Assembly: GCA_964402955.1 (NCBI GenBank)
Contig: CAYOEZ010000275.1
Location: forward strand, 1 to 5,661
Direction: 5' to 3'
Length of the DNA: 5,661 nt
Source: CAYOEZ01 sp964402955
Lineage (GTDB): Bacteria > Chloroflexota > DTOL01 > DAOUCN01
A model generated the notes under the pieces. The model was not told the origin of the DNA and did not search any database. It was given only the letters and a program-made list of their open reading frames with translations. Made by a program: the position numbers and the translations under genes. Positions 1 to 5,214 of this stretch are shown here, one piece after another (the first letter of the stretch is position 1; each line of letters opens with the position of its first letter).

Positions 1-693
1 GCGACTGCCGGTCAGTCGCCAGTCGAAAGCACGCACTGCCTGTTCACCTGCATCTGTGCCGGCATACGTCACCTGGATGGAAGCCAAAACGTACTCCATG
101 CCATCCGGAGCAGGCTTGTTGAACTGGTTGGCCGTCTTGATGGCCTGCCAGGCCGCGTCGCCGCGCTGCACGGCCAGCAGCTTTGCCTGCCACGGGCCCA
201 ACTTGAGCACGTCGCCAATCGCCAACGGCCTGACGCGGCTTGCCCCCGGCAGAACAGGCGTCGGTGTGGGCGTCAATGGCGGTGTGCGTGTGGCTGTTGC
301 TGTCGGCAGGGCAGTATGCGTGGGCCGTGGCGCCTCGGTCATCACGGTTGCCACTGCCGGATGTAGTGGGGTGGGTGTGGGCGTGGCTGTGGCCAGAGCG
401 GGCGTGACCTTATGCTCGGCCATCAGCGCAAAGACAGCGCTGGCCAGGGCGAGAATGATGAAGAAATGGCCGACTGCCCCGAGCAGTTCATGCTTTGCCC
501 GGGCCACGAGCATGACCATTGTCGCAAAGCAGACGGCCAGGATGACCAGCATGCTGACGTGCTGCTCGTCGGGCAAGAGCGCGCTCAGAACGAGGCCGGC
601 CACGACGAAGACGGCTGCAAGGCTGAGGATAATGCGATTGGCCCGGACGGTGGCGGCATCGGCGTCTTGTCTTTGCGGCTGCACGTGCGGCAT
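1..693 (-). CDS. Membrane protein with Thr/Pro linker and DUF4352-like domain (partial, C-terminus beyond window)
   Basis: The minus strand is open from an ATG at 693 to the left edge, giving 231 residues without a stop. The start is supported by AAGGAGA at 703-697, a few bases upstream. Three hydrophobic segments lie at about residues 21-40, 46-65 and 71-92. A low-complexity linker follows at about 97-149, with repeated Thr-Pro pairs. From about residue 153 a soluble domain begins (LAIGDVLKLGPW, then PDGMEYVLASIQVTY). Its pattern, with a 'G-x-x-Y-V-x-x-x-x-V' strand after a Pro/Asn-rich turn, resembles DUF4352, an immunoglobulin-like domain of secreted and membrane-anchored proteins. I infer an N-terminal membrane anchor displaying this domain outside the cell; the topology is not proven. 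It lies 57 bp downstream of the deaminase-CYTH gene on the same strand and is probably co-transcribed with it. The substrate or partner is unknown. The gene is strongly supported; the domain name is a moderate call. Confidence 0.85.
   Translation of the reverse strand, partial: MPHVQPQRQDADAATVRANRIILSLAAVFVVAGLVLSALLPDEQHVSMLVILAVCFATMVMLVARAKHELLGAVGHFFIILALASAVFALMAEHKVTPALATATPTPTPLHPAVATVMTEAPRPTHTALPTATATRTPPLTPTPTPVLPGASRVRPLAIGDVLKLGPWQAKLLAVQRGDAAWQAIKTANQFNKPAPDGMEYVLASIQVTYAGTDAGEQAVRAFDWRLTGSR
247..405 (-). repeat. Thr/Pro-rich low-complexity linker coding region
   Basis: Residues about 97-149 of the membrane protein are dominated by Thr, Pro and Ala, including two runs of alternating Thr-Pro. 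On the plus strand this appears as a G/T-rich stretch with recurring GTGGGC-like units. Such linkers typically act as extended spacers between a membrane anchor and an outer domain, and they are common in Chloroflexota surface proteins. The repeat is imperfect and looks like coding low complexity, not a DNA-level element. Confidence 0.6.
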
Positions 694-696
694 TCT

Positions 697-703
697 TCTC
701 CTT
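697..703 (-). promoter_or_regulatory. Ribosome binding site of the membrane protein gene
   Basis: AAGGAGA reads on the minus strand three bases before the ATG at 693. It is the only strong Shine-Dalgarno match in the 57-bp gap after the deaminase-CYTH stop codon, and it fixes the start of the membrane protein. Confidence 0.65.
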
Positions 704-750
704 GTGGTGTTAGCCGCGTTGTTGGCGTCGCGGTAGCTGGCAAGCCGCCA

Positions 751-2727
751 CTACTGGCTCGCCAACTCGATGTATTCTTTGCCAACCACGGCATCGTGGC
801 CGATACCGAACAGATCGAGCACCTCGCCGATGAGGTCGGCTTTCGTTTCGGCGTCCCGTTTCGACCAAGTGCGGGACTTGATCTCGAGATAGTAGCCGTC
901 GTGTTGAGGCTGGACCAACCGGTCGATGTTGATGGCGAATTCAGTTTTCTTGTAGAGCACGTGCCAGCGGCGGCGGTCTTTCTCAATGGTGCGTTCCGCT
1001 GCGGGCTGGAAGTACTCGCGGTAGAAGCGCAGGCTGTGCTGCGCCGGTGCGATGAAGCGCGAGCGAGAGAGGACAACCGAATGGCCAAACTCGCGCTCGT
1101 GGGCTTCGCCTGTCAACGTCAGCCGGTAGCGCACATTGTAGACGTCGCCTTTGTCGTCAATGAATTCATCTTCGCGATAGCGCAGACGGCCCTGCTCGGG
1201 ATCGTCAAACAGGAAGTAGGTATCGTATTGGTGGTAGTGGCTGCGGCGAATAATGTGGAACGGCGCGTGCTGCAGCGCCTTGGCCACATCGTCCGGGGCA
1301 GCGAGGACAGCCTTGACCTGCACCTCAAATGATTCCTCCTGCTCCAGGCCGCCGATAGCTACCAGTTTGCTGAGTACGCTCTTTTCACGCTCGATGAGGA
1401 AGGCATCGATGCGCCGGGCATAGTCACGCGCAGCGTAGGTCAGCTCGTCTTCCTTCAGTGTCGTCAATACGCGCTGGCGCATCAGCCAGCGCCCGTTGGC
1501 CATGACGTCGGTCACGTCAGCGGCTTTGGCGGCGTAGACCAGTTGCGAGTAGACAGCGTTGGCATCGCGCTCAAACGCCGGCGCATTGTGCAGCGTCCTG
1601 AGGTTGACAATGGCCAGGTCGGCGCGCTTGCCGCGCTCGATGCTACCGGTGATCTCGCCGATGTGCAGCGCCCGCGCTCCCAGAATGGTTGCCATCTGCA
1701 ACGCGCGCCGGGCGGGGAGGGTCGTCGGGTCTTTGGAGATGCCTTTGGCCAGAATGGCGGCCAGGTGCATCTCTTCAAACATATCCAGGTCGTTGTTGGA
1801 GGCCGGGCCGTCGGTGCCGATGCCGACGTTCAGTCCGGTATCAAGCATCTCGACAACCGGCGCCACGCCTGACGCCAGCTTGAGGTTGCTGGTGGGGCAG
1901 TGGGCGACGCCGGCGTTGTAGTGCTGCAGTGTATGTATCTCGCCATCGTCCACGTGGACGCAGTGCGCCGCCAAGACCTTGGCCTCGAAGATCCCCTGCT
2001 TCTTGACCCAGGGCACAACGGGCATGTTGTTGTCGCGTCGCGATTCCTCGACTTCGAAGCCTGTTTCGGCGATGTGGATATGCAGTGGTGTGTTGGTTTC
2101 AACGGCCAGGGCAGTGCAGGCCTTAAGTATCTCTTCGGTGCAGGTGTAAGGCGCATGCGGAGCAACGGCGGGCACAATCAGGTCGTGGCCGTTCCACTTG
2201 AGGATGAACTCCCGCGCCGCCGCCAGGCTGTCTTCGAAGCTGGCGGCGTCGGGCGAGGGAAACTTGAGCACGGTTTGGCCGCACAGGGCGCGCATGCCGG
2301 CGTCCGCTGCCGCCCGCGCCACGTGCTCCTCGAAGTAGTACATGTCGGCGAAGGTGGTGACGCCGCAGCGAATCATTTCGGCGCAGGCAAGCTGAGTGCC
2401 CAGGCGGCAGAAATCGGGCGAGACAAACTCGCGCTCGACGGGCATCACGTAGCCCAGCAGCCACACGTCCAGGCGCAGGTCATCGGCCAGCCCGCGCAGC
2501 AAGGTCATAGGCGCGTGGGTGTGGGCATTGACCAGGCCGGGCATGATGACGCTGCCGGCGCAGTCGATGGTCTCTGTCGCCTGATACTGCCTTGCTATTT
2601 CGTGCTCTGGGCCGGCGGCCACGATGCTATTGCCGGAGATGGCCACGGCCCCTGGCCTGTAGATATCGCCATTGGCGTTCATGGTCACGACTATGGCGTT
2701 GGTGAGCAGGGTATCTATGGTGGTCAT
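751..2727 (-). CDS. mtaD: MTA/SAH-deaminase-like amidohydrolase fused to a C-terminal CYTH domain
   Basis: This encodes a 658-residue protein. Residues about 1-430 form an amidohydrolase-superfamily deaminase of the 5'-methylthioadenosine/S-adenosylhomocysteine deaminase type. NAHTHA (H69, H71) binds metal; E98 is in the ribose-contact position; PHAPYTC holds H191; HIHIAET gives H218 and E221; LAAHCVH gives H255; GTDGPASNN gives D306. The spacing matches the characterised Thermotoga TM0936 enzyme, so hydrolytic deamination of an adenosine derivative in the cytoplasm is likely, although the exact substrate is not. After a charged helical linker (about 431-466), residues 467-658 form a CYTH domain: EVQVK at 468-472, RLRYRE at 514-519, YRLTLTG at 534-540, NIDR at 600-603, LEIK at 614-617 and a closing YIEL. 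The start at 2727 is chosen for AGAGGAG just upstream and because the family N-terminus begins here. The reading frame is continuous across the junction. The symbol refers only to the N-terminal half. Confidence 0.9.
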   Translation of the reverse strand: MTTIDTLLTNAIVVTMNANGDIYRPGAVAISGNSIVAAGPEHEIARQYQATETIDCAGSVIMPGLVNAHTHAPMTLLRGLADDLRLDVWLLGYVMPVEREFVSPDFCRLGTQLACAEMIRCGVTTFADMYYFEEHVARAAADAGMRALCGQTVLKFPSPDAASFEDSLAAAREFILKWNGHDLIVPAVAPHAPYTCTEEILKACTALAVETNTPLHIHIAETGFEVEESRRDNNMPVVPWVKKQGIFEAKVLAAHCVHVDDGEIHTLQHYNAGVAHCPTSNLKLASGVAPVVEMLDTGLNVGIGTDGPASNNDLDMFEEMHLAAILAKGISKDPTTLPARRALQMATILGARALHIGEITGSIERGKRADLAIVNLRTLHNAPAFERDANAVYSQLVYAAKAADVTDVMANGRWLMRQRVLTTLKEDELTYAARDYARRIDAFLIEREKSVLSKLVAIGGLEQEESFEVQVKAVLAAPDDVAKALQHAPFHIIRRSHYHQYDTYFLFDDPEQGRLRYREDEFIDDKGDVYNVRYRLTLTGEAHEREFGHSVVLSRSRFIAPAQHSLRFYREYFQPAAERTIEKDRRRWHVLYKKTEFAINIDRLVQPQHDGYYLEIKSRTWSKRDAETKADLIGEVLDLFGIGHDAVVGKEYIELASQ

Positions 2728-2731
2728 GTCA

Positions 2732-2738
2732 CTCCTCT
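2732..2738 (-). promoter_or_regulatory. Ribosome binding site of the deaminase-CYTH gene
   Basis: AGAGGAG reads on the minus strand, four bases before the ATG at 2727. It favours this ATG over an in-frame GTG at 2799 and an in-frame ATG at 2760; the GTG has no Shine-Dalgarno match, and both would add residues unlike the family N-terminus. Confidence 0.6.
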
Positions 2739-2765
2739 CTTCTGAGACTGCAAACTTCATCACAG

Positions 2766-2794
2766 ATGACTGATTCCCCAAAACGTGATATAAT
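2766..2794 (+). promoter_or_regulatory. Sigma-70-type promoter of the antitoxin-toxin operon
   Basis: A consensus TATAAT lies at 2789-2794, preceded by TG at 2786-2787 (extended -10). A partial -35, ATGACT, lies at 2766-2771 with a 17-bp spacer. Transcription would start near 2801, giving a short leader before the Shine-Dalgarno at 2824. The element sits in the 107-bp divergent gap, so a regulator bound here could also affect the deaminase-CYTH operon. No convincing minus-strand promoter was found, and no clear operator palindrome is visible. Confidence 0.65.
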
Positions 2795-2823
2795 GGCACC
2801 GTGATGGCGTGCTATCCTCGTCC

Positions 2824-2828
2824 GGAGG
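2824..2828 (+). promoter_or_regulatory. Ribosome binding site of the AF2212-like antitoxin gene
   Basis: GGAGG lies six bases before the ATG at 2835. It is a strong match that fixes the antitoxin start. Confidence 0.7.
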
Positions 2829-2834
2829 TATATC

Positions 2835-3131
2835 ATGGGAGACATTGTTACGGCAGTGTATCGTGGTGGAGCTCTCTACCCTCTGCAGCCGCTCGATTTG
2901 CAGGAAAGTGAAGAAGTGCGCATTCAGGTGTTGCACGAGCGGCCGTCAGCAGGTACAGACGTGACAGCTTTTCGTGCGCTTATCGCGGCGGGCCTCATCA
3001 CGCCACCACCAGGGCACTCCAACGTGCCAGCGATATCGGAAGCCAAACGACTTCAGCTTGCCAGGAAACTCGGCAGCCAACGTGGGAAGCCTTTATCCGA
3101 AATCATCATCGAGGAGCGAGGAGAGCTGTGA
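2835..3131 (+). CDS. AF2212-like (DUF104) antitoxin with C-terminal extension
   Basis: The gene encodes 98 residues. The N-terminal third (IVTAVYRGGALYPLQPLDL, then EEVRIQV) carries the AF2212-like antitoxin pattern: a short beta strand, 'Y-x-x-G-x-L-x-P-L', then an acidic turn and a second strand. DUF104 proteins are usually about 60-75 residues. This one continues with a linker at about residues 45-66 and a basic, helical tail at about 67-98 (AKRLQLARKL, then PLSEIIIEERGEL), of the kind seen at the toxin-binding end of VapB and Phd-type antitoxins. Its stop codon overlaps the start of the PIN toxin gene by 4 bp (GTGA), the normal arrangement of a TA pair in which antitoxin neutralises toxin and represses the shared promoter. 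The pairing is strongly supported; the exact antitoxin subfamily of the tail is not. Confidence 0.85.
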   Translation: MGDIVTAVYRGGALYPLQPLDLQESEEVRIQVLHERPSAGTDVTAFRALIAAGLITPPPGHSNVPAISEAKRLQLARKLGSQRGKPLSEIIIEERGEL

Positions 3132-3592
3132 GTGTCTGCTTCTTGGACAGCAGTGCACTGGTCAAGCGCTATGTGGCAGAGACCGGATCTGCCTGGATGA
3201 CCGAGGTGGTCTCGCCTGCTGCTGGCAATCACCTCGTCATCGCCCGCGCTGCCTGGGTTGAAGTGCTGAGCGCCCTGTCCCGCCGGCAGCGGGAGGGTAG
3301 CTTGGCTGCACCCGAAATTCGGCAAACCATCAGTGCTTTCCGCTACGACATGGACGTGCGATACCAGGTGGCAGAGATGGATCGTTCTCTGGTCGAGTTG
3401 GCTGGAGACATCGTCATGCGTCATCCGCTGCGCGCCTACGACGCCATACAACTGGCATCGGCGCTTCGCGTCCAGTCAGGCCTCCAGCGGGCAGGATCTG
3501 CTGGCCTCACGTTCATCTCCGCCGACGATCGGCTGGTCGGCATCGCACAATCCGAGGGTCTGGCGACTGACAACCCCAACCGTCACCAGTAG
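3128..3592 (+). CDS. vapC: PIN-domain ribonuclease toxin, VapC family
   Basis: The gene encodes a 154-residue PIN domain. The acidic residues that bind Mg2+/Mn2+ are in place: D7 in FLDSSALVKRY, E45 in the WVEVLSAL helix, D105 in YDAIQLASAL, and D133/D134 in FISADDRL. All four conserved motifs and the full family length are present, so the nuclease is likely intact. VapC proteins cleave RNA, often a tRNA or the rRNA sarcin-ricin loop; the target here cannot be read from sequence. The GTG start at 3128 is chosen because it sits inside the upstream antitoxin stop (4-bp overlap, translational coupling) and puts D7 at the usual distance from the N-terminus. The next in-frame ATG (residue 24) would remove D7. 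Confidence 0.92.
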   Translation: MSVCFLDSSALVKRYVAETGSAWMTEVVSPAAGNHLVIARAAWVEVLSALSRRQREGSLAAPEIRQTISAFRYDMDVRYQVAEMDRSLVELAGDIVMRHPLRAYDAIQLASALRVQSGLQRAGSAGLTFISADDRLVGIAQSEGLATDNPNRHQ

Positions 3593-3611
3593 CAAAGGTC
3601 CTGCTCCTTTG
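3593..3611 (+). terminator. Possible weak hairpin after vapC
   Basis: CAAAGG at 3593-3598 and CCTTTG at 3606-3611 can pair across a 7-base loop, starting at the base after the vapC stop codon. The stem is short and no U-run follows, so termination here is doubtful. The rest of the gap to 3719 shows nothing else I can support. Confidence 0.25.
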
Positions 3612-3719
3612 TTCAACGGATTCCCATGTCGCGGTGTTGGCGACGTGCGTATTCTACCGCAAAATCCGCCGGCAGGCAAGTGGTAGGTATGCGTCGCAGC
3701 GAATCTGGATAAGACCACA

Positions 3720-4001
3720 ATGGGGAAAAACAAGAAGCCATTGTCCGATCACGACATTGACCAGATTGTGGTAGCGCAGGCCGCTGACGAATCCGCCTGG
3801 GACGTTCCGGTTCGCGTCCGGCGTGTGCAGCCAGCATCGCTGTCGATTCCTGCCAGCCTTGCAGCGCGGGCGGCATTTGTGGCGCGTCTGCATGGCACCA
3901 AGAGCACAGAAGCATGGCTGACGCGCATCATCGAAGAACGCGTGGAGTTGGAGGAAGCGGCGTTTGCGGGGGCAAAGCAGGAGATAGCGCGCAGCAGTTA
4001 G
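3720..4001 (+). CDS. Small protein with ribbon-helix-helix-like C-terminal half, probable orphan antitoxin
   Basis: The gene encodes 93 residues. The N-terminus is basic then polar (MGKNKK, LSDHDIDQIVVAQAADE). From about residue 35 it reads as a short strand (PASLSIP), a first helix (LAARAAFVARLHG), a turn, and a second helix (STEAWLTRIIEERVELEEAAF). That strand-helix-helix order, with 'G-x-x-x-x-x-W-L-x-x-I-I-E-E-R', is typical of ribbon-helix-helix DNA-binding antitoxins, though I do not recognise a named family. Only a weak Shine-Dalgarno (GGATAAG) precedes the ATG. It follows vapC by 127 bp on the same strand but has no adjacent toxin gene: a hairpin follows it, then convergent genes. It may be a solitary regulator, a remnant of a TA pair, or a second antitoxin. 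The coding call rests on the coherent helical pattern. Confidence 0.65.
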   Translation: MGKNKKPLSDHDIDQIVVAQAADESAWDVPVRVRRVQPASLSIPASLAARAAFVARLHGTKSTEAWLTRIIEERVELEEAAFAGAKQEIARSS

Positions 4002-4055
4002 CCTCCGTTTGGCCACGCACGATGCGTTGACTGTCGGGCAATCATTTAACTCTCT

Positions 4056-4090
4056 AGAGGCCCACTGTCGCGCCGGGACAGTGGGCCTCT
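4056..4090. terminator. Perfect 14-bp inverted repeat between convergent genes
   Basis: Positions 4056-4069 pair perfectly with 4077-4090 (AGAGGCCCACTGTC and its complement) across a 7-base loop. The stem lies 55 bp after the stop at 4001 and 122 bp beyond the stop of the convergent DUF2442 gene. Its position and symmetry suggest a bidirectional terminator. There is no U-run directly after the stem on either strand; the only T-rich run is TTTTT about 14 bases downstream on the plus strand. The stem itself is clear; termination is inferred. Confidence 0.7.
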
Positions 4091-4188
4091 TCCATGTAGA
4101 TCCGTTTTTGCTGGCGGCCAAGACGAGAATCGCAATAGGCACGATGGTGTTAGCGCTATGAGATGCGGAAGACCTGCTTGCCTACCGT

Positions 4189-4205
4189 GCCTGCTCATCG
4201 CAGGC
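4189..4205 (-). terminator. Possible small hairpin after the DUF2442 gene
   Basis: GCCTGC at 4189-4194 pairs with GCAGGC at 4200-4205 over a 5-base loop, beginning six bases after the minus-strand stop at 4212. The stem is GC-rich but short and lacks a U-run. The larger hairpin at 4056-4090 is the better terminator candidate. Otherwise the 210-bp gap 4002-4211 shows no supportable gene. Confidence 0.3.
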
Positions 4206-4211
4206 TGCCTT

Positions 4212-4505
4212 TCAGCACGTTGGAACCGCGCCCATCGGTGCTGACTCCACCACATGCCCATTGTCCCACAGTTCTGACTCGCTCAGGTCAATCTCATCGC
4301 TCCAAATCACGCCATAGCCGCCAGAGTCGACTTGAACTAAGCGGAAGAGCCAGTCGTGGCGCAAGGGCTTGAACGCGGTGTAGACGAGCAACGGTGTGCA
4401 ATCGTACTCTTTGCGCACACCGTTGTCGAATGTAACCAGCAGCCGCCGATTGGGGAGCGGCTCAGCAGATACGATCCTTGGGTATGCTTGCGCTGATACC
4501 GTCAT
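4212..4505 (-). CDS. DUF2442 domain protein (third gene of the triplet)
   Basis: The gene encodes 97 residues, almost all one DUF2442 domain: PRIVSAEPLPNRRLLVTFDNG near the start, a middle containing L47-x-x-D51, and IWSDEIDLSESELW (residues 67-80) near the end. 'W-x-D-E-I-D-L' is the family hallmark. The start at 4505 is chosen because its ATG overlaps the DUF4160 stop as ATGA, pointing to translational coupling; there is no clear Shine-Dalgarno. An upstream in-frame start at 4592 would add 29 Gly/Ala-rich residues that only shadow the DUF4160 gene. DUF2442 proteins are small and of unproven function, often found beside DUF4160 genes in pairs that look like TA modules. Confidence 0.88.
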   Translation of the reverse strand: MTVSAQAYPRIVSAEPLPNRRLLVTFDNGVRKEYDCTPLLVYTAFKPLRHDWLFRLVQVDSGGYGVIWSDEIDLSESELWDNGHVVESAPMGAVPTC

Positions 4506-4762
4506 ACAAGTGGCGGCAGCATGTACAAGGATTCCTGGCGCTCCACTCGCTCCCACAGGGCCGCCAGTTCTGCCTGATGTAACGAGGCCCATTCCAGTAC
4601 CAAACCGAGCACGCGAGGAGGCAGAGCACCCCCAATGACTGCCAGCGGCTTGATGTTGACCTGGGCCTTGTCCTCGCCGTACTCAGCATGGAAGTGCGGC
4701 GGCATGTGCTCATCGAAGAGCATCTTGATACTAATGCCGAGGAACCTGCTAATCTCGGGCAT
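4502..4762 (-). CDS. DUF4160 domain protein (middle gene of the triplet)
   Basis: The gene encodes 86 residues and is a near-complete DUF4160 domain. It starts MPEISRFLGI, then has the diagnostic MLFDEHMPPHFHAEYGE (residues 14-30, with H19, H23 and H25), a strand pair ending in GGALPPR (44-50) and the closing helix LGLVLEWASLHQAELAALW. A Shine-Dalgarno-like AGGTGA lies nine bases upstream, inside the preceding gene. It overlaps the upstream DUF2442 gene by 14 bp and the downstream one by 4 bp. DUF4160 is functionally uncharacterised. Its His-rich motif and constant pairing with DUF2442 suggest the two proteins act together, possibly as toxin and antitoxin; which is which cannot be told from this sequence. 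Confidence 0.92.
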   Translation of the reverse strand: MPEISRFLGISIKMLFDEHMPPHFHAEYGEDKAQVNIKPLAVIGGALPPRVLGLVLEWASLHQAELAALWERVERQESLYMLPPLV

Positions 4763-5042
4763 ATTCGATCGTCACCTGCCGCAGAGATGGGAAGATGTCT
4801 TCAGGCTTCTTGCCCGTGACCCTGAGGTACAGTGAGTCAGGACAGATGTCTATCTCGTCACGCCAGGCAACTTCTCCACTTGGACCAACGTGTACGTCGC
4901 TGAACGCCTTCTCATCGTTCCACAAAGCGAACACACCTTTGCCCACAAGGTGAGAGAGGTCAGCTATCCCTTCTACTCCGTCTGCGAACGTGATCCATAT
5001 CCTGTAGTGCTCTAGCGGCCTAACGCTAACTGCTGTTGGCAT
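4749..5042 (-). CDS. DUF2442 domain protein (first gene of the triplet)
   Basis: The gene encodes 97 residues from an ATG at 5042, preceded by AAGGTGG eight bases upstream. A GTG at 5054 with a purine-rich AGGAAGGG upstream would give 101 residues and is a real alternative. DUF2442 features are VSVRPLEHYRIWITFADG at the N-terminus, a central loop, and VAWRDEIDICPDSLY (residues 58-72) with the 'W-x-D-E-I-D' hallmark. The last 25 or so residues (GKKPEDIFPSL and on) extend past the domain. It differs strongly from the other DUF2442 protein in this window, so the two are old paralogs or independent arrivals, not a recent duplication. It overlaps the DUF4160 gene by 14 bp. Upstream lies the duplicated rpoD tail. 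Confidence 0.88.
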   Translation of the reverse strand: MPTAVSVRPLEHYRIWITFADGVEGIADLSHLVGKGVFALWNDEKAFSDVHVGPSGEVAWRDEIDICPDSLYLRVTGKKPEDIFPSLRQVTIEYARD

Positions 5043-5066
5043 TGGTTCGTCCACCTTGTACCCTTC

Positions 5067-5123
5067 CTACACCAGATAGTCCTTCAAAGCCCATAGTCTG
5101 CCGGGGTGGCGCAGCTTGCCCAG
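5067..5123 (-). pseudogene. Decayed second copy of the rpoD 3' end
   Basis: On the minus strand this reads LGKLRHPGRLWALKDYLV then a stop. It aligns without gaps to the last 18 codons and stop of rpoD at 5538-5594, displaced by exactly 471 bp. Eleven of 18 residues are identical, and by hand count about 40 of 57 bases, including a 15-base block (5072-5086) and an 11-base block (5109-5119). It has no upstream sigma sequence and no start codon in a coding context, so it is a fragment. It keeps His-Pro in 'LRHP', the usual RpoD residue, where the intact copy has Thr-Pro. I infer that it is a remnant of an earlier rpoD terminus or of a recombined rpoD tail. Confidence 0.75.
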
Positions 5124-5214
5124 GCGAGCTCCCGATGGCGGCGTACTTGCCAGAAGCATGCCAGAGAGCACGTCGGGGCACTGACCACCGCCCCTAAAGC
5201 CGAACCAGTCTTGG

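Noticed and set aside
56..736. Plus-strand open frame of 226 residues
   Set aside because: It is antisense to the membrane protein gene. Its Gly/Val repeats are the complement of Thr-Pro codons, and it lacks any recognisable domain. The minus-strand frame has a ribosome binding site, membrane spans and a domain.
412..1332. Plus-strand open frame of 306 residues
   Set aside because: It spans parts of two minus-strand genes and the gap between them. The CYTH domain is encoded opposite it, so it is a shadow of GC-rich coding DNA.
1900..2745. Plus-strand open frame of 281 residues
   Set aside because: It is antisense to the catalytic core of the deaminase and has no coherent domain pattern.
2728..2799. 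Longer deaminase start at GTG 2799 (24 extra residues)
   Set aside because: No Shine-Dalgarno precedes it, it would overlap the TA promoter, and the family N-terminus begins at the ATG at 2727, which has a good ribosome binding site.
2784..2805. CGTGAT direct repeats flanking the -10 element, considered as an operator
   Set aside because: A six-base direct repeat is easily due to chance, and antitoxin operators are usually palindromic.
3654..4142. Minus-strand open frame of 162 residues
   Set aside because: It is antisense to the small plus-strand gene and to the perfect hairpin, and it is rich in Cys and Arg without a domain pattern.
4506..4592. N-terminal extension of the downstream DUF2442 protein
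   Set aside because: The 29 extra residues shadow the DUF4160 gene; the ATGA overlap at 4505 is the normal coupled start.
5173..5195. GGGGC/GCCCC pairing after the CopG-type antitoxin gene
   Set aside because: It has only five pairs, a large loop and no T-run, so it is too weak to call a terminator.
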